Numbered from the stretch's first letter, positions 16,920 through 27,366 are shown. The stretch: 64,000 nt of DNA from Citrobacter sp. JGM124 (GCF_018257795.1 NZ_JAERJD010000007.1:1-64000), one strand, 5' to 3'. Numbers and translations are program-made. Notes: generated from the letters alone by a model not told the origin.

Positions 16920-18674
16920 TCAGTGCGGGTCAATCACCCCTATCACCTCATCGGCTTGCAGCTGGCAGCCCTGGCTGACGAGCTGCCTGATAACACCACT
17001 GCGCCGGGCAATAACCTGAACCTCCATTTTCATGGCCTCCATAATTGCGATGGCCTCCCCCGCTCGCACACCTTCCCCTTCTTTGGCTAACCAGCGAAAG
17101 AGCTGGCCGCTAATCGGTGCTTCAATACGGTTTTCTACCGTTGCCGGGGTGGGGACGGTTGTTTTTTCATCCGTGGGTGTTGCACCCTGTAGGGAAAGGC
17201 CTGTAAACAGGCTGGCTGGCAGCCCCAGGGTCATACGGCGCCCGTCCAGTTCAATCCAGCTGTGGGTGATGCCCCCACCCGCATTAGTAACCGCTGGTTT
17301 TTGTCGCGCCGCTGGAGGGATACAGGCACGAAAATCAGTCTCTATCCAGCGCGTGTGGACATTAAAATTTTCAGTGAAGTCCGTGTCCTCCATCACCGCA
17401 CGATGGAAGGGTAATACAGTGGCAACACCGTCAATATAAAATTCCCGTAATGCCCGTCTGGCCCGGTCAATAGCCTGTTGTCGAGTCTGCCCTGTGACAA
17501 TCAGTTTAGCTATCAGCGAATCATACTGCCCCGGAACCCTTGATCCCGTGACAACGCCACTGTCGAGACGAATGCCAGGACCTGAGGGGGCATGAAATGC
17601 AGTGATTCGACCCGGTGTGGGTAAATACCCTTTTCCTGCGTCTTCCGCATTAATACGAAACTCAAACGCATGCCCACGTGCCGCCGGAGATTGCTGAATA
17701 CTCAGCGGCAGGCCATCGGCAATACGTAACTGTTCCACAACAATATCTAGCCCGGTTATCTCTTCAGTGACTGGGTGCTCAACCTGAAGTCGGGTGTTTA
17801 CCTCAAGGAAAGCGAGCTTGCCGTCCCGGCCTAATAAGAACTCCACCGTTCCGGCACCGACATAACCAACATGGCGACAAATATCTTCCGCCGAACGCTG
17901 GATTTGTTGCTGCAGGCTATCGCTAATAAAGGGCGCGGGGGCCTCTTCCACCAGTTTTTGATTCCGGCGCTGTAGTGAGCAGTCACGTGTCCCCAGAACG
18001 ATAATATGCCCATAATTATCCGCAATAACCTGGGCTTCAATGTGCCGCGGACGGTCAATAAACTGTTCCACATAACATTCTGCACGCCCAAAGGCATGCA
18101 GAGCTTCACGGGTCGCTGAATGATAAAGCTCGGCCACTTCATCCAGTGCCCAGGCCACTTTTAAGCCACGACCACCACCACCAAATGCAGCCTTAATAGC
18201 CATCGGTAAACCATGCTGAATAGCAAACGTCATCGCCTCTTCGACACCACTGACGGGCCCACTGGAACCGGCTACCAGAGGGGCCCCCACTGCCATGGCA
18301 ATCTTACGCGCCTGAATTTTATTCCCCAGTTGCTCAATAACGTCAGGCGAAGGACCAATCCAGATAAGCCCGGCAGACTGCACCGCGCGGGCAAACTCCC
18401 CCCGCTCGGAAAGAAAGCCATACCCGGGGTGAACCATCGTTGCACCGCTGCGTCGGGCAATATTGAGTAAAGCCTCAATGTTCAGATAGGTCTCTGATGA
18501 GTCCGTGCCGGGCAGTGCCCAGGCTTCATCAGCCATACCGACATATAAAGCCTCCGCATCCGGTTCAGCGTAAACCGCTACCGACTGCACACCGTAATCC
18601 TGGCAAGCGCGAATAATACGCACCGCAATTTCACCCCGGTTGGCAATCAGAACTTTATGGGTGTTAATGGTCAC
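16920..18674 (-). CDS. Fused biotin carboxylase / biotin carboxyl carrier protein in 5-oxoprolinase operon
   Basis: The product is 584 aa. The N-terminal 450 residues are a biotin carboxylase: KVLIANRGEIAVRIIRA, the ATP-grasp glycine loop KAAFGGGGRGLKV, and EVNTRLQVEHPVTEEITG. The C-terminal 70 residues are a biotinyl domain with EAMKMEV. The start is GTG at 18674, inside the end of the upstream gene, with GGGGAG at ideal spacing; an upstream in-frame extension to 18761 would overlap pxpBC for no reason. No carboxyltransferase gene is present. AccC/AccB-like genes are commonly seen beside pxp genes. Its role in 5-oxoproline handling, perhaps carboxylation-dependent activation, is not established here. 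Confidence 0.88.
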   Translation of the reverse strand: MTINTHKVLIANRGEIAVRIIRACQDYGVQSVAVYAEPDAEALYVGMADEAWALPGTDSSETYLNIEALLNIARRSGATMVHPGYGFLSERGEFARAVQSAGLIWIGPSPDVIEQLGNKIQARKIAMAVGAPLVAGSSGPVSGVEEAMTFAIQHGLPMAIKAAFGGGGRGLKVAWALDEVAELYHSATREALHAFGRAECYVEQFIDRPRHIEAQVIADNYGHIIVLGTRDCSLQRRNQKLVEEAPAPFISDSLQQQIQRSAEDICRHVGYVGAGTVEFLLGRDGKLAFLEVNTRLQVEHPVTEEITGLDIVVEQLRIADGLPLSIQQSPAARGHAFEFRINAEDAGKGYLPTPGRITAFHAPSGPGIRLDSGVVTGSRVPGQYDSLIAKLIVTGQTRQQAIDRARRALREFYIDGVATVLPFHRAVMEDTDFTENFNVHTRWIETDFRACIPPAARQKPAVTNAGGGITHSWIELDGRRMTLGLPASLFTGLSLQGATPTDEKTTVPTPATVENRIEAPISGQLFRWLAKEGEGVRAGEAIAIMEAMKMEVQVIARRSGVIRQLVSQGCQLQADEVIGVIDPH

Positions 18675-20259
18675 AGGCTGGCTCCCCTGATAATTCAATG
18701 AATGGCTGAATAAGCACAAAGCGAATAAATGCACCCGGGGGAATTTGCCCCGCACGATCAAGGTGATAATCCGCCACCACCGCTATCACCGGGTATCCCC
18801 CCGTAACAGGGTGATCACGTAAAAATAGCACAGGCTGACCATTTGCCGGGATCTGAATGGCACCACTACAGGTTCCTTCACTCGGTAACTCCGTAGTTTG
18901 ACTCCGCACCAATCCTTCTGCTCCGGTCAGGCGTAAACCCACACGATTTGATTCGGTGGTCACCTGCCAGGATTGTTCCGTTAGCCGCGCAACGGATTCT
19001 GATGTAAACCAATCGGTGCGAGGCCCCAGTATGATATCCAGGGTTATCGTTTCGCCTGGAGCCGGTAAAACCTCAGTTGGGGGCTGGTCAATAAGTACGG
19101 GGCTGCGGCCAGGATGATGACTGATTTGCACCCAATCCCCTGCCTGCAACGGAAGGGGGCCCAGTTGCGCCAGAGTATCCCGGGAACAACTTCCCAGTAC
19201 CGGGGGGACCATAAACCCGTTCCTGACGGCCAGGTAACTGCGAACACCGCGAGCCGGGCTGCCAAGACGGAGCTCATCCCCCGCAGCTAAATTAAAGGGC
19301 CGCTCGTTGCCCAGGCAAAAGTCTTCCCCATCAACGGTCCTTAATTTAAGAGGGCAAGGTGCACCAGTCAGGGCCATCACCATATCCTGATGCGCTCTAA
19401 TGTGCAGCCCCCCGAAGGTTATCTCCAGACAACCGTATTCCCGAGGATTCCCCACAATACGATTGGCACGATATAATGCCTGTCTGTCCATCGCCCCTGA
19501 TGCGGAAAGGCCCATGGCAGCATAGCCTGTTCGCCCAGCATCCTGCCATAAGGCCTGAAGCCCGGTGGCCAAGATGTTAAGCCCTGTATCGCCCGTTACC
19601 GGGGGGGATATTGTCGGTTTATGGACGGGCAGAGAAATAATTTTATCTTTTTTATGTTCAACAAATTGAACCCGATCTCCGGGGGCCAGCGTTGCCGGTA
19701 CTGGCCTGTCTAAATCCCACATGGTGAGTCCGGTACGCCCAATCAATTGCCATCCTCCAGGGCTGGCCTTTGGATAGATACCACTAAACACATCCGCTAC
19801 CGCCAGGGCTCCCGGGGGAATACGTGTCCGGGGACTCCTGCGTCTGGGGATTTTCCACAACCAGTCAGGTGAGGATAAATAGGCAAAACCCGGGGCAAAA
19901 CCGGTAAAGGCGACCTTCCAGACTGCCTCTTGATGGTGCTGGATCACCTGCTGAGTGGTCATGCCCATAACGCCGGCAAGTTCAGCCAGATCGTCGCCCT
20001 GATACTCAACAGGGATCCTCATCACCGGGCTTTGTTCATGGGCTACCAGGGTCACGGGAAGGCGCAAGAGGGCGTTCGCCAACAGGGACATGCTGGTGTG
20101 TAATGGCTGAAAACGAACTAACAGCGTCCGTGCCGCCGGGATCACTTCCTCTATCCCTGTCTGGGGCTGGTGCCTCAGTGCGTCAAACAGTGCCAACGTC
20201 TCTTCAAGGGAATCCAGTTCGACCAGAAAATGGGTAAAGCTGACCGAGATAAATCGCAT
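18664..20259 (-). CDS. pxpBC: 5-oxoprolinase subunits PxpB and PxpC fused (KipI-KipA/urea-amidolyase-like)
   Basis: The product is 531 aa. Residues 1 to about 205 match PxpB/KipI (allophanate hydrolase subunit 1 fold): GFAPGFAYLSSPDWLWKIPRR and PGALAVADVFSGIYP. From about 225 onward it matches PxpC/KipA (subunit 2): GYAAMGLSASGAMDRQALYRAN and the ending LFLRDHPVTGGYPVIAVV. With PxpA it forms ATP-dependent 5-oxoprolinase, converting pyroglutamate to glutamate. In E. coli the two subunits are separate, so this is a fusion. The start at 20259 has GGGGGGTGAA upstream. The 3' end overlaps the biotin carboxylase gene by 11 bases. Confidence 0.92.
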   Translation of the reverse strand: MRFISVSFTHFLVELDSLEETLALFDALRHQPQTGIEEVIPAARTLLVRFQPLHTSMSLLANALLRLPVTLVAHEQSPVMRIPVEYQGDDLAELAGVMGMTTQQVIQHHQEAVWKVAFTGFAPGFAYLSSPDWLWKIPRRRSPRTRIPPGALAVADVFSGIYPKASPGGWQLIGRTGLTMWDLDRPVPATLAPGDRVQFVEHKKDKIISLPVHKPTISPPVTGDTGLNILATGLQALWQDAGRTGYAAMGLSASGAMDRQALYRANRIVGNPREYGCLEITFGGLHIRAHQDMVMALTGAPCPLKLRTVDGEDFCLGNERPFNLAAGDELRLGSPARGVRSYLAVRNGFMVPPVLGSCSRDTLAQLGPLPLQAGDWVQISHHPGRSPVLIDQPPTEVLPAPGETITLDIILGPRTDWFTSESVARLTEQSWQVTTESNRVGLRLTGAEGLVRSQTTELPSEGTCSGAIQIPANGQPVLFLRDHPVTGGYPVIAVVADYHLDRAGQIPPGAFIRFVLIQPFIELSGEPACDH

Positions 20260-20356
20260 TTCACCCCCCTGCCTTGTTCACTACGTCACACGTTATCATT
20301 GATATCAAGGCATTATCTCCTGACGATTACACTGAGATCTTGCTTATTCAGGCTAG

Positions 20357-21124
20357 TTAATGGGCAAGAAAAGAGCTGACAGTCACTCCCTGAGACGTTA
20401 ATAACCGTCGTATCTCTGTCACCATTGCTAATGCTTCTGGCGTATCGCCATGAACACAAATGGACTGTGCATCAATGCGGGTAAACGTCCCTTCAATAGA
20501 GATAAGGCCACCTTCTGTCACCCATTGCAACATACGTTCTGCCACGTGACGGGCATCATGGATCACTGCCCCCGCTGCGGTCCGGGAAACCAGAGTGCCA
20601 TCAGAATGGTAAGCCCGGTCAGCAAAAGCCTCAGGAATGGCGGTAAGGCCTTTCTGTTGTGCCAGTACCAGTAAAGGAGAGCCGGCAAGTGCCACCAGGG
20701 GCAAAGCAGGGTTGACAGCCAAAATGGCGTCAATAACAGCCAGGGCCTGGCCTGAATGATGAGCAATGGTATTGTAAAGTGCCCCGTGAGGCTTCACATA
20801 ACGCACATCAGTACCCGCTGCTTTGGCTAACCCCTGCAATGCACCTATTTGGTAAATGACATCCGCGGTTAACTCTTCACTGGCAATATCCATATTACGC
20901 CGGCCAAAGCCAACCAAGTCGGGATAACTCACATGGGCCCCGACAGTCACACCTTGAGCAGCTGCAGCTTTTAAGGTTTGGAGTAAGTGCGCGGGGGAAC
21001 CGGCATGAAAACCACAGGCAACATTAACACTGCTGACCAAAGGTAAAATAGCGGCATCATCCCCCATCCGCCATTGTCCAAAGCTTTCACCGAGATCACT
21101 GTTTAAATCTATTTTTTTTAGCAT
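20357..21124 (-). CDS. pxpA: 5-oxoprolinase subunit PxpA (LamB/YcsF family)
   Basis: The product is 255 aa, normal length. Family motifs are [12 protein letters not shown] (4-15), [37 protein letters not shown] and [17 protein letters not shown]. It is the first gene of the pxp operon, with 97 bases before pxpBC. PxpA carries the cyclic-amide-opening domain that works with PxpBC and ATP on 5-oxoproline. No strong ribosome site precedes the ATG at 21124; there is no better start. Confidence 0.94.
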   Translation of the reverse strand: MLKKIDLNSDLGESFGQWRMGDDAAILPLVSSVNVACGFHAGSPAHLLQTLKAAAAQGVTVGAHVSYPDLVGFGRRNMDIASEELTADVIYQIGALQGLAKAAGTDVRYVKPHGALYNTIAHHSGQALAVIDAILAVNPALPLVALAGSPLLVLAQQKGLTAIPEAFADRAYHSDGTLVSRTAAGAVIHDARHVAERMLQWVTEGGLISIEGTFTRIDAQSICVHGDTPEALAMVTEIRRLLTSQGVTVSSFLAH

Positions 21125-21352
21125 CGGCTTTTAATCACACCCAGTAAAAAAATGTTCCCCTGAATTTAACGCACTCTGGACTATTTTGCTGCTGAATGCG
21201 ACTAATGAGGTACGTTACTGAAAGAAGTATTCGGTGATCACCGCGCTGATAATCACGACGCTGCCACCTTATGACCGAAACGCATCCATGAGTTCCTGCC
21301 AGTAATTCCCCTTACCCCCATCAAAGAATGGAAATATCCACCTAAAAACACG
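21125..21352. other. pxpA upstream region, possible small-RNA locus
   Basis: This 228-base gene-free stretch must hold the pxpA promoter on the minus strand. Because it ends in a strong plus-strand terminator, it may also encode a small RNA on the plus strand. No clear promoter hexamers were fixed. Confidence 0.3.
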
Positions 21353-21388
21353 ACAAGTGTCACAATTTTGAGACACTTGTTTTTAATT
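21353..21388 (+). terminator. Orphan rho-independent terminator on the plus strand
   Basis: The stem ACAAGTGTC / GACACTTGT (9 bp, 10-base loop) is followed by TTTTTAATTT. No plus-strand gene lies between it and the start of the divergent pxpA gene at 21124. It could end an unannotated small RNA of up to about 250 bases, or it could be an operator dyad. Confidence 0.6.
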
Positions 21389-21596
21389 TATGCTTAAGAG
21401 TACATTAGCGCCATTGGGTGAATTATCCCCAGTAATAGCTGCCTGTGATAGTTAAAGTTACCAGTTTATTGGCCTGATGTTGTGTCGGTAATACATCGGG
21501 GATCCCGGGCATACGCGTGATTAAACGGCTTTTATCACTGCATATATACAACCTGTATCTGGTTATTGGGTGTACACAAACACGGAGTTAGCATAA

Positions 21597-21671
21597 GTGA
21601 AATACTTTCTGATGGGCATTTCCGTCATTTTGATATTGTGGGCAGGTACGTTTTTCTTGATGATAGAATAA
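21597..21671 (+). CDS. ypdK: YpdK small membrane protein
   Basis: The product is 24 aa: GTG start, sequence MKYFLMGISVILILWAGT then FFLMIE. It closely resembles E. coli YpdK (23 aa), which sits at the same place beside alaC. It is a single transmembrane helix of unknown function. The GGAG ribosome site lies 10 bases before the GTG. Similarity, position and orientation relative to alaC together support it as real. Confidence 0.85.
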   Translation: MKYFLMGISVILILWAGTFFLMIE

Positions 21672-21693
21672 CGGATGTCAGACAAGGCACAGG

Positions 21694-21728
21694 AAAAAGG
21701 CAGGCTTTTCAGAAGGCCTGCCGTTGTT
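21694..21728. terminator. Bidirectional terminator between ypdK and alaC
   Basis: The stem GGCAGGC / GCCTGCC has a 10-base loop. A T-rich tail follows on the plus strand (GTTGTTTT) and a run of five T on the minus strand, so it can end both convergent genes. Confidence 0.8.
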
Positions 21729-21746
21729 TTATTCATTAACAGAGGC

Positions 21747-22985
21747 TTACTCTGCCAAGTCAGTACTGTTTTTAGTACTGTGGGGTAGCAGTCCATCAGC
21801 ACGGAACATCGTTTTAATCCCGCGGATCGCCTGGCGAATACGATCGCGATTTTCAATCAGGGCAAAACGAACGTGGGTGTCGCCATAATCCCCAAAGCCA
21901 ATACCTGGCGAAACGCAAACCTTCGCTTCCTGAAGCAGCTTTTTAGCGAACTCCAGCGATCCCATCGCCAGATAGGGTTCCGGGATTTTAGCCCAGACAT
22001 ACATTGAGGCTTTTGGACAGTCAACCATCCACCCCGCTTCATGTAGCCCTTTCACCAGTACATCGCGACGGCGCTTATATTGTTCTGCAATATCACGAAC
22101 GCACTGCTGATCCCCTTCCAGAGCTGCGATAGCCGCAACCTGTAATGGTGTAAATGTGCCGTAGTCGTGATAACTTTTAATACGCGCCAGCGCACTGACC
22201 AGCTCCTGATTTCCCACCATGAAACCAATACGCCAGCCCGCCATATTGTAACTTTTAGAGAGGGTGAAAAACTCCACAGCCACATCACGTGCCCCAGGCA
22301 CTTCCATAATTGAGGGGGCCTTCCAGCCGTCATAGACGATATCCGCGTAAGCTAAGTCATGAATGACCAGCACGTCATAACGTTTCGCCAGGGCAACAAC
22401 TTTCTCGAAAAATTCTCGCTCCACACACTGGGCCGTGGGGTTAGAAGGAAACCCGAGGATCATCATTTTGGGTTTTGGATAGCTTTCCCGAATCGCGCGC
22501 TCCAGTTCAGCAAAAAAGTCTACCCCTTCCACCAGGGGAACAGAACGTACCTGAGCCCCGGCGATCACCGCACCATAGATATGAATGGGATAACTTGGAT
22601 TCGGTACCAGCACAGTATCGCCATGATCAAGGGTTGCCAGCATCAGGTGTGCCAGTCCCTCTTTTGACCCAATGGTAACAATCGCTTCCGTTTCAGGGCA
22701 GATATCAACATCGTAACGGTCTTTATACCACCGTGAAATCGCCCGGCGTAAGCGTGGAATACCTCGTGAGGTTGAATAACCATGGGTATCATCCCGCTGG
22801 GCGACGGTACAGAGCTTTTCAACAATATGCGGCGGGGTTGCACCGTCTGGGTTGCCCATACTGAAATCAATAATATCTTCACCGCGCCGACGCGCAGCCA
22901 TTTTCAGTTCAGCGGTGATATTAAAAACATAAGGAGGGAGACGATCAATACGCGAAAAACGACGTTTTGGACTGGAGTCAGTCAT
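21747..22985 (-). CDS. alaC: AlaC alanine aminotransferase
   Basis: The product is 412 aa, exactly the E. coli AlaC length and nearly identical through most of it. The PLP-lysine motif [13 protein letters not shown] is near residue 240, with SYPIHIYGA and PSNPTAQC. It makes alanine from pyruvate and glutamate in the cytoplasm. ATG 22985 has GAGGAATTT upstream and matches the family start. The reading frame stays open upstream to 23078 through a GC-rich hairpin, but that part does not look like protein. A bidirectional terminator follows. Confidence 0.97.
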   Translation of the reverse strand: MTDSSPKRRFSRIDRLPPYVFNITAELKMAARRRGEDIIDFSMGNPDGATPPHIVEKLCTVAQRDDTHGYSTSRGIPRLRRAISRWYKDRYDVDICPETEAIVTIGSKEGLAHLMLATLDHGDTVLVPNPSYPIHIYGAVIAGAQVRSVPLVEGVDFFAELERAIRESYPKPKMMILGFPSNPTAQCVEREFFEKVVALAKRYDVLVIHDLAYADIVYDGWKAPSIMEVPGARDVAVEFFTLSKSYNMAGWRIGFMVGNQELVSALARIKSYHDYGTFTPLQVAAIAALEGDQQCVRDIAEQYKRRRDVLVKGLHEAGWMVDCPKASMYVWAKIPEPYLAMGSLEFAKKLLQEAKVCVSPGIGFGDYGDTHVRFALIENRDRIRQAIRGIKTMFRADGLLPHSTKNSTDLAE

Positions 22986-23007
22986 AAATTCCTCGAAATA
23001 ACGTGAG

Positions 23008-23026
23008 CGCCCGGACCGTCCGAGCG
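23008..23026 (-). promoter_or_regulatory. GC-rich hairpin in alaC leader
   Basis: The dyad CGCTCGG-ACGGT-CCGGGCG (7-bp stem including one G-T pair, 5-base loop) begins 23 bases upstream of the alaC start, close to its ribosome site. A second small dyad, CACC-TGA-GGTG, lies just upstream. Function unknown; it could be an operator or a translational control structure. Confidence 0.45.
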
Positions 23027-23287
23027 ACGCTGCCACCTCAGGTGACATGTCATTGACAATAGCCTGAAACAAAATCATCTGTCGAGGGGGAAAGGCAATA
23101 TTTTTACTGGCACGCCCCCTTTCCCAGGTACCGACACAGGATAAAAAACTGATGTCGTTTTATAAAACAGGGGGAATAACGTTATCTTTCCGCAGAAGGG
23201 TAAATAACAGACTGGGATATGACGGCAACAGGCATAAAAACACCTGCCACCGTTGGTGAACAAAAAATCAGCCCGTTAGCGTGGCAA

Positions 23288-24253
23288 TTACAGCACGTTA
23301 CCAAGAACCTGGCGCAGATGAGCACCCGCCCCCAATAATCCGGGCTGATCATGAACAATCAAATAGACGGGGATATTTTTAACGTACTCTTTAAAACGCC
23401 CTTTATCTTCAAATGCCGCACGAAAGCCGGAAGCTTTGAAGAAGTCCATAAAGCGCGGCACAATTCCCCCGGCGATATACACCCCGCCAAAAGTACCAAG
23501 ATTTAGCGCGAGATTGCCACCGAAACGCCCCATAATGACGCAGAACAAGGAGAGCGCACGCCGGCAGTCAGTACAGGTATCTGCCAAAGCATGCTCGGTA
23601 ACATCGCTAGGCTGATAATTTTCCGGTACACGATTATCCGCTTTTACAATCGCGCGATAGAGGTTTACAAGACCCGCACCAGACAGGACGCGTTCAGCCG
23701 AAACATGACCAATTTCTGACCGCAGTTCGTCCAGAATAAGACTTTCTTCTTCGCTGTTAGGGGCAAAATCCACATGCCCGCCTTCCCCGGGCAAGCTGAC
23801 CCAGCGCTTATCCACATGCACCAGATGACACACCCCCAGCCCGGTACCCGCCCCATAGATAGCTACCGGCTTACCCGCCACGGGTTTATCACCACCAAAC
23901 TGAATCAAATGCTCTGGTTTTATCATTGGGATAGCCATGGACACGGCGGTAAAATCGTTGATTATCTCCAAATTATCCAGGCCAAGACTCTTCTTCATTT
24001 CAGCAATCGAGAAAGCCCATGAATGGTTGGTCATCGCCACCCAGTCCCCAGTGACAGGACAGGCAATGGCAATAGACGCATCTTTTATCGTGACGTCCAG
24101 GGTGCCTAAATAGTGAGTGATCACCGCCTCCAGTCCTTGAAAATCGAGACCTGAATAGGTTTTAATCTGCTCAATATCGCCATTATCCAGGCGGCAAAGC
24201 GCCAGACGCGCATTAGTACCGCCGATATCTCCTACCAAAGCGTATTTGGTCAT
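23288..24253 (-). CDS. glk: Glucokinase
   Basis: The product is 321 aa, identical in length to E. coli Glk. The ATP phosphate-binding loop is [15 protein letters not shown] at residues 6-20, and the glucose-binding stretch includes [12 protein letters not shown] near 99-110. The other motif, [15 protein letters not shown] and [11 protein letters not shown], is conserved. It phosphorylates free cytoplasmic glucose with ATP. It stands alone on the minus strand with separate upstream and downstream regions. Confidence 0.97.
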   Translation of the reverse strand: MTKYALVGDIGGTNARLALCRLDNGDIEQIKTYSGLDFQGLEAVITHYLGTLDVTIKDASIAIACPVTGDWVAMTNHSWAFSIAEMKKSLGLDNLEIINDFTAVSMAIPMIKPEHLIQFGGDKPVAGKPVAIYGAGTGLGVCHLVHVDKRWVSLPGEGGHVDFAPNSEEESLILDELRSEIGHVSAERVLSGAGLVNLYRAIVKADNRVPENYQPSDVTEHALADTCTDCRRALSLFCVIMGRFGGNLALNLGTFGGVYIAGGIVPRFMDFFKASGFRAAFEDKGRFKEYVKNIPVYLIVHDQPGLLGAGAHLRQVLGNVL

Positions 24254-24410
24254 CGTTTCACAACTCCAGTAAAGTCAAAATGCATTCTGTTTCCACTGTA
24301 GAATTTGCCCGCTAAAACAACAAGGCGATCATTCAGACGTCATCTGAATAGTGAGCCGGGTCACAGTGCAGGGAATAAAAAGGTGAATGGCAGGGAGAAC
24401 GCCCCCTTAA

Positions 24411-25643
24411 CTACCTCACTGTGGCAATGATTAACCAGAAATTCAGTGCCACGACTAATAGCACAATAATCCAGACCATTATCTGCATTAAGCGGTGGTT
24501 AACCAGTTCCCCCATCAGCCGTTTATTGCTGGTGAACAGCAACAACGGAACCAGTGCCAACGCGATACCAAAACTCAGGAGAACTTGGCTCATTACCAGA
24601 ATGCGCGTGGGGTCAAGACCCAACAGGATAACAACAAATGACGGCACCATAGTGATAAGGCGGCGCAGCCACAGTGGAATATAAAAATGAACAAATCCCT
24701 GCATCACAACCTGGCCTGCCAGCGTGCCCACCACCGTTGAAGAGAGGCCGGCTGCCACCAGACTGAGGCCAAAAATAGTCGCCGCTGCATGGCCGAGTAA
24801 GGGTTCCAGCGTTTTATAAGCCTCTTCCAGTTCAGCCACACCGGAATGACCACTAAAGTGAAATGCGGCAGCCGCCGTGGCCATCATGGCGATATTAACA
24901 AAGCCGGCAATGGTCATGGCAATCCCCACATCCCATTTAGTCGCTGTGTAGCGTTCTGCCCGGCTCGCCCCGGTCTGGTATTGTGTGAGGGATGAATGAA
25001 GGTATATGACATGCGGCATAATCGTCGCCCCCAATACCCCGGCAGCCAGGAATACGGCATCCGCATTGGGAAGTTCTGGAATCAATACGCCCTGACCTAA
25101 CTGAATCATATTCGGTTGCGAAAAAATCAGCTCAACCAGATAAGCCGCTGCGACAAACAACAACAAGCCCGCAATGACCATTTCCAGTGGTTTCTGTCCT
25201 CGGTTTTGCAGCATCAAAATCAGGAAGGTCGCAATACCTGTAAGGACGGCTCCTTGCAGCAGAGAGATGCCGAGGATGAGTTTAAAACCTATCGCGGCAC
25301 CAATAAACTCGGCTAAATCAGTCGCCATGGCGATGATTTCAGCCTGTACCCAGTAAAACCATACCAAAGGTTTCGGGTAGTGGTCCCGAATGTGTTCCGC
25401 GAGGTTCCTGCCTGTGGCAATACCCAGCTTGGCCGACAAAACCTGGATAACTGCCGCCATAATATTGGCCCATACCACCACCCAGAGCAGCTGATAGCCA
25501 AAACTGGCACCAGCCTGAATGTTGGTCGCGAAGTTTCCTGGGTCGATATAGCCGATAGCGGCGATAAAAGCAGGCCCCATTAATGCCAAACGCAATTTGC
25601 GCCCTGTGCCCCCGGTGCTATGTTTAATATGACGGTCACTCAA
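24411..25643 (-). CDS. mntH: MntH proton-coupled Mn(II) importer (Nramp)
   Basis: The product is about 410 aa with eleven membrane helices. The Nramp metal-binding DPGN motif lies in [20 protein letters not shown], and [10 protein letters not shown] provides the second site (MPH). The best start is the TTG at 25643, six bases after GGAGA; it matches the length of E. coli MntH (412). An ATG further upstream at 25706 would translate through the MntR operator. The gene is divergent from nupC. Manganese repression by MntR is likely from the operator seen upstream. Confidence 0.95.
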   Translation of the reverse strand: MSDRHIKHSTGGTGRKLRLALMGPAFIAAIGYIDPGNFATNIQAGASFGYQLLWVVVWANIMAAVIQVLSAKLGIATGRNLAEHIRDHYPKPLVWFYWVQAEIIAMATDLAEFIGAAIGFKLILGISLLQGAVLTGIATFLILMLQNRGQKPLEMVIAGLLLFVAAAYLVELIFSQPNMIQLGQGVLIPELPNADAVFLAAGVLGATIMPHVIYLHSSLTQYQTGASRAERYTATKWDVGIAMTIAGFVNIAMMATAAAAFHFSGHSGVAELEEAYKTLEPLLGHAAATIFGLSLVAAGLSSTVVGTLAGQVVMQGFVHFYIPLWLRRLITMVPSFVVILLGLDPTRILVMSQVLLSFGIALALVPLLLFTSNKRLMGELVNHRLMQIMVWIIVLLVVALNFWLIIATVR

Positions 25644-25655
25644 GTGGTCTCTCCG

Positions 25656-25677
25656 GGATATAGCCTTTGCTATGTTT
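25656..25677 (-). promoter_or_regulatory. MntR operator of mntH
   Basis: The palindrome GGATATAGCCTTTGCTATGTTT matches the enterobacterial MntR box AAACATAGCCTTTGCTATGTTT at 19 of 22 positions. It lies only 13 bases before the TTG start. Confidence 0.85.
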
Positions 25678-25862
25678 GATGCTAACAAAATATCACCTAC
25701 AGGCAAGCGCTACATCCGTAATGGCCTGAGATTTTTGACAAAAGGTAATTTTAGCGAAAAGAAGAAAAAGCGTGGCATTTCACAATGAAAATACGAACAA
25801 ACGGGTAAGATTCAGCGTCATTTTTTTTACGTCGGTTCATCTATTTGATAACATAGCAAAAT

Positions 25863-25878
25863 TGTATGACTGATCACT
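25863..25878 (+). promoter_or_regulatory. Possible CRP site of nupC
   Basis: TGTAT-GACTGA-TCACT has the right 6-base spacing for a CRP site but only 7 of 10 conserved bases. E. coli nupC is cAMP-CRP and CytR controlled, which makes the position plausible. Confidence 0.3.
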
Positions 25879-25992
25879 ATTTTGGTTTTGAATTATAAAA
25901 TATTTATATTCTGTGGCGGCGATCTCATTTTCTTATTTCTCGTTACATAGAATGTGCAACGAAACTACACATGTCTCATATTCGGAGCAAAT

Positions 25993-27180
25993 ATGTCCCA
26001 TATTCTGCATTTCATTTTAGCGCTTGTGGTTGTTGCACTGCTAGCTTTGCTAGTCAGTCCTAACCGTAAACAAGTGCGCATCCGCTTTGTTATCCAACTA
26101 TTGGTTATCGAAGTCTTACTGGCTTGGTTTTTCCTGACTTCGAATGTGGGCTTAGGATTTGTTCAAGGTTTCTCGGGGCTGTTTGAGAAACTGCTTAGTT
26201 TCGCCAATCAAGGCACAGACTTTGTATTTGGCAAAATGAATGATGAAGGGTTGGCATTCTTCTTCCTGAAAGTGCTCTGCCCAATTATCTTCATCTCGGC
26301 ACTTATCGGTATTCTGCAACACATTCGTGTCCTGCCTGTCGTGATTCGCGCTATCGGTACTGTACTGTCTAAAGTCAATGGTATGGGTAAGTTAGAGTCA
26401 TTTAACGCCGTCAGCTCCCTGATCCTTGGTCAGTCTGAGAACTTTATTGCCTATAAAGATATTCTCGGGAAAATGTCCCGCAATCGCATGTACACCATGT
26501 CAGCCACGGCAATGTCGACGGTTTCCATGTCAATTGTGGGTGCATATATGACGATGCTGCAACCTAAATACGTGGTTGCTGCATTAGTACTGAATATGTT
26601 CAGTACCTTTATCATTGTTTCTCTTATTAACCCCTACCGGGTTGACGAAGCAGAAGATAAGCTGGAAATGACCAACGCCCATGAAGGCCAAAGCTTCTTT
26701 GAAATGCTGGGAGAGTACATCCTGGCAGGTTTCAAAGTTGCGGTGATTGTGGCAGCGATGTTGATTGGTTTCATCGCGTTGATTTCAGCACTGAATGCGC
26801 TGTTCTCAACCGTACTGGGGATCTCTTTCCAGGGTATTCTCGGCTACATCTTCTACCCTGTGGCTTGGGTGATGGGCGTTCCTGCGAGTGAAGCATTGCA
26901 GGTAGGCAGTATTATGGCCACTAAACTGGTATCCAACGAATTCGTTGCCATGATGGACTTGCAGCAACTGGCAGGCTCTTTGTCACCACGTGCTGAGGGG
27001 ATTCTGTCTGTGTTCCTGGTTTCTTTCGCTAACTTCTCTTCTATTGGTATCATTGCGGGCGCAATCAAAGGCCTGAATGAAGAGCAAGGTAACGTGGTAT
27101 CACGTTTCGGTCTGAAACTGCTGTACGGCTCTACTCTGGTCAGTATCCTGTCTGCCTCGATTGCAGCCTTGGTTATCTAG
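25993..27180 (+). CDS. nupC: NupC nucleoside:proton symporter
   Basis: The product is 395 aa and belongs to the concentrative nucleoside transporter family. Strongly conserved segments include [36 protein letters not shown] (nucleoside binding), and [16 protein letters not shown] near residue 320. It imports pyrimidine nucleosides and adenosine. Compared with E. coli NupC it lacks about six residues in the loop before [13 protein letters not shown] 25993 has CGGAG upstream; a GTG/ATG further up lacks one. Confidence 0.96.
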   Translation: MSHILHFILALVVVALLALLVSPNRKQVRIRFVIQLLVIEVLLAWFFLTSNVGLGFVQGFSGLFEKLLSFANQGTDFVFGKMNDEGLAFFFLKVLCPIIFISALIGILQHIRVLPVVIRAIGTVLSKVNGMGKLESFNAVSSLILGQSENFIAYKDILGKMSRNRMYTMSATAMSTVSMSIVGAYMTMLQPKYVVAALVLNMFSTFIIVSLINPYRVDEAEDKLEMTNAHEGQSFFEMLGEYILAGFKVAVIVAAMLIGFIALISALNALFSTVLGISFQGILGYIFYPVAWVMGVPASEALQVGSIMATKLVSNEFVAMMDLQQLAGSLSPRAEGILSVFLVSFANFSSIGIIAGAIKGLNEEQGNVVSRFGLKLLYGSTLVSILSASIAALVI

Positions 27181-27221
27181 TACCGCGCTCTGTGCGTCTT
27201 CAGGCGCAGGATTTAAGCCTT

Positions 27222-27252
27222 AAAAAAACCGGAGTATGCTCCGGTTTTTTTT
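27222..27252 (+). terminator. Terminator of nupC
   Basis: AACCGGAG-TATG-CTCCGGTT stem followed by eight T residues and flanked upstream by seven A, 42 bases after the nupC stop. Confidence 0.92.
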
Positions 27253-27366
27253 CGCTTCCCGTTTGCCCGTCAACCGATAACCACTGACGGAACAGAGAGC
27301 ATTTATCTGGATAACTCATGGCGTTAAAAAAGAGTGGTAAAAGCGAGTGAATAGGTATAAAAGCAA

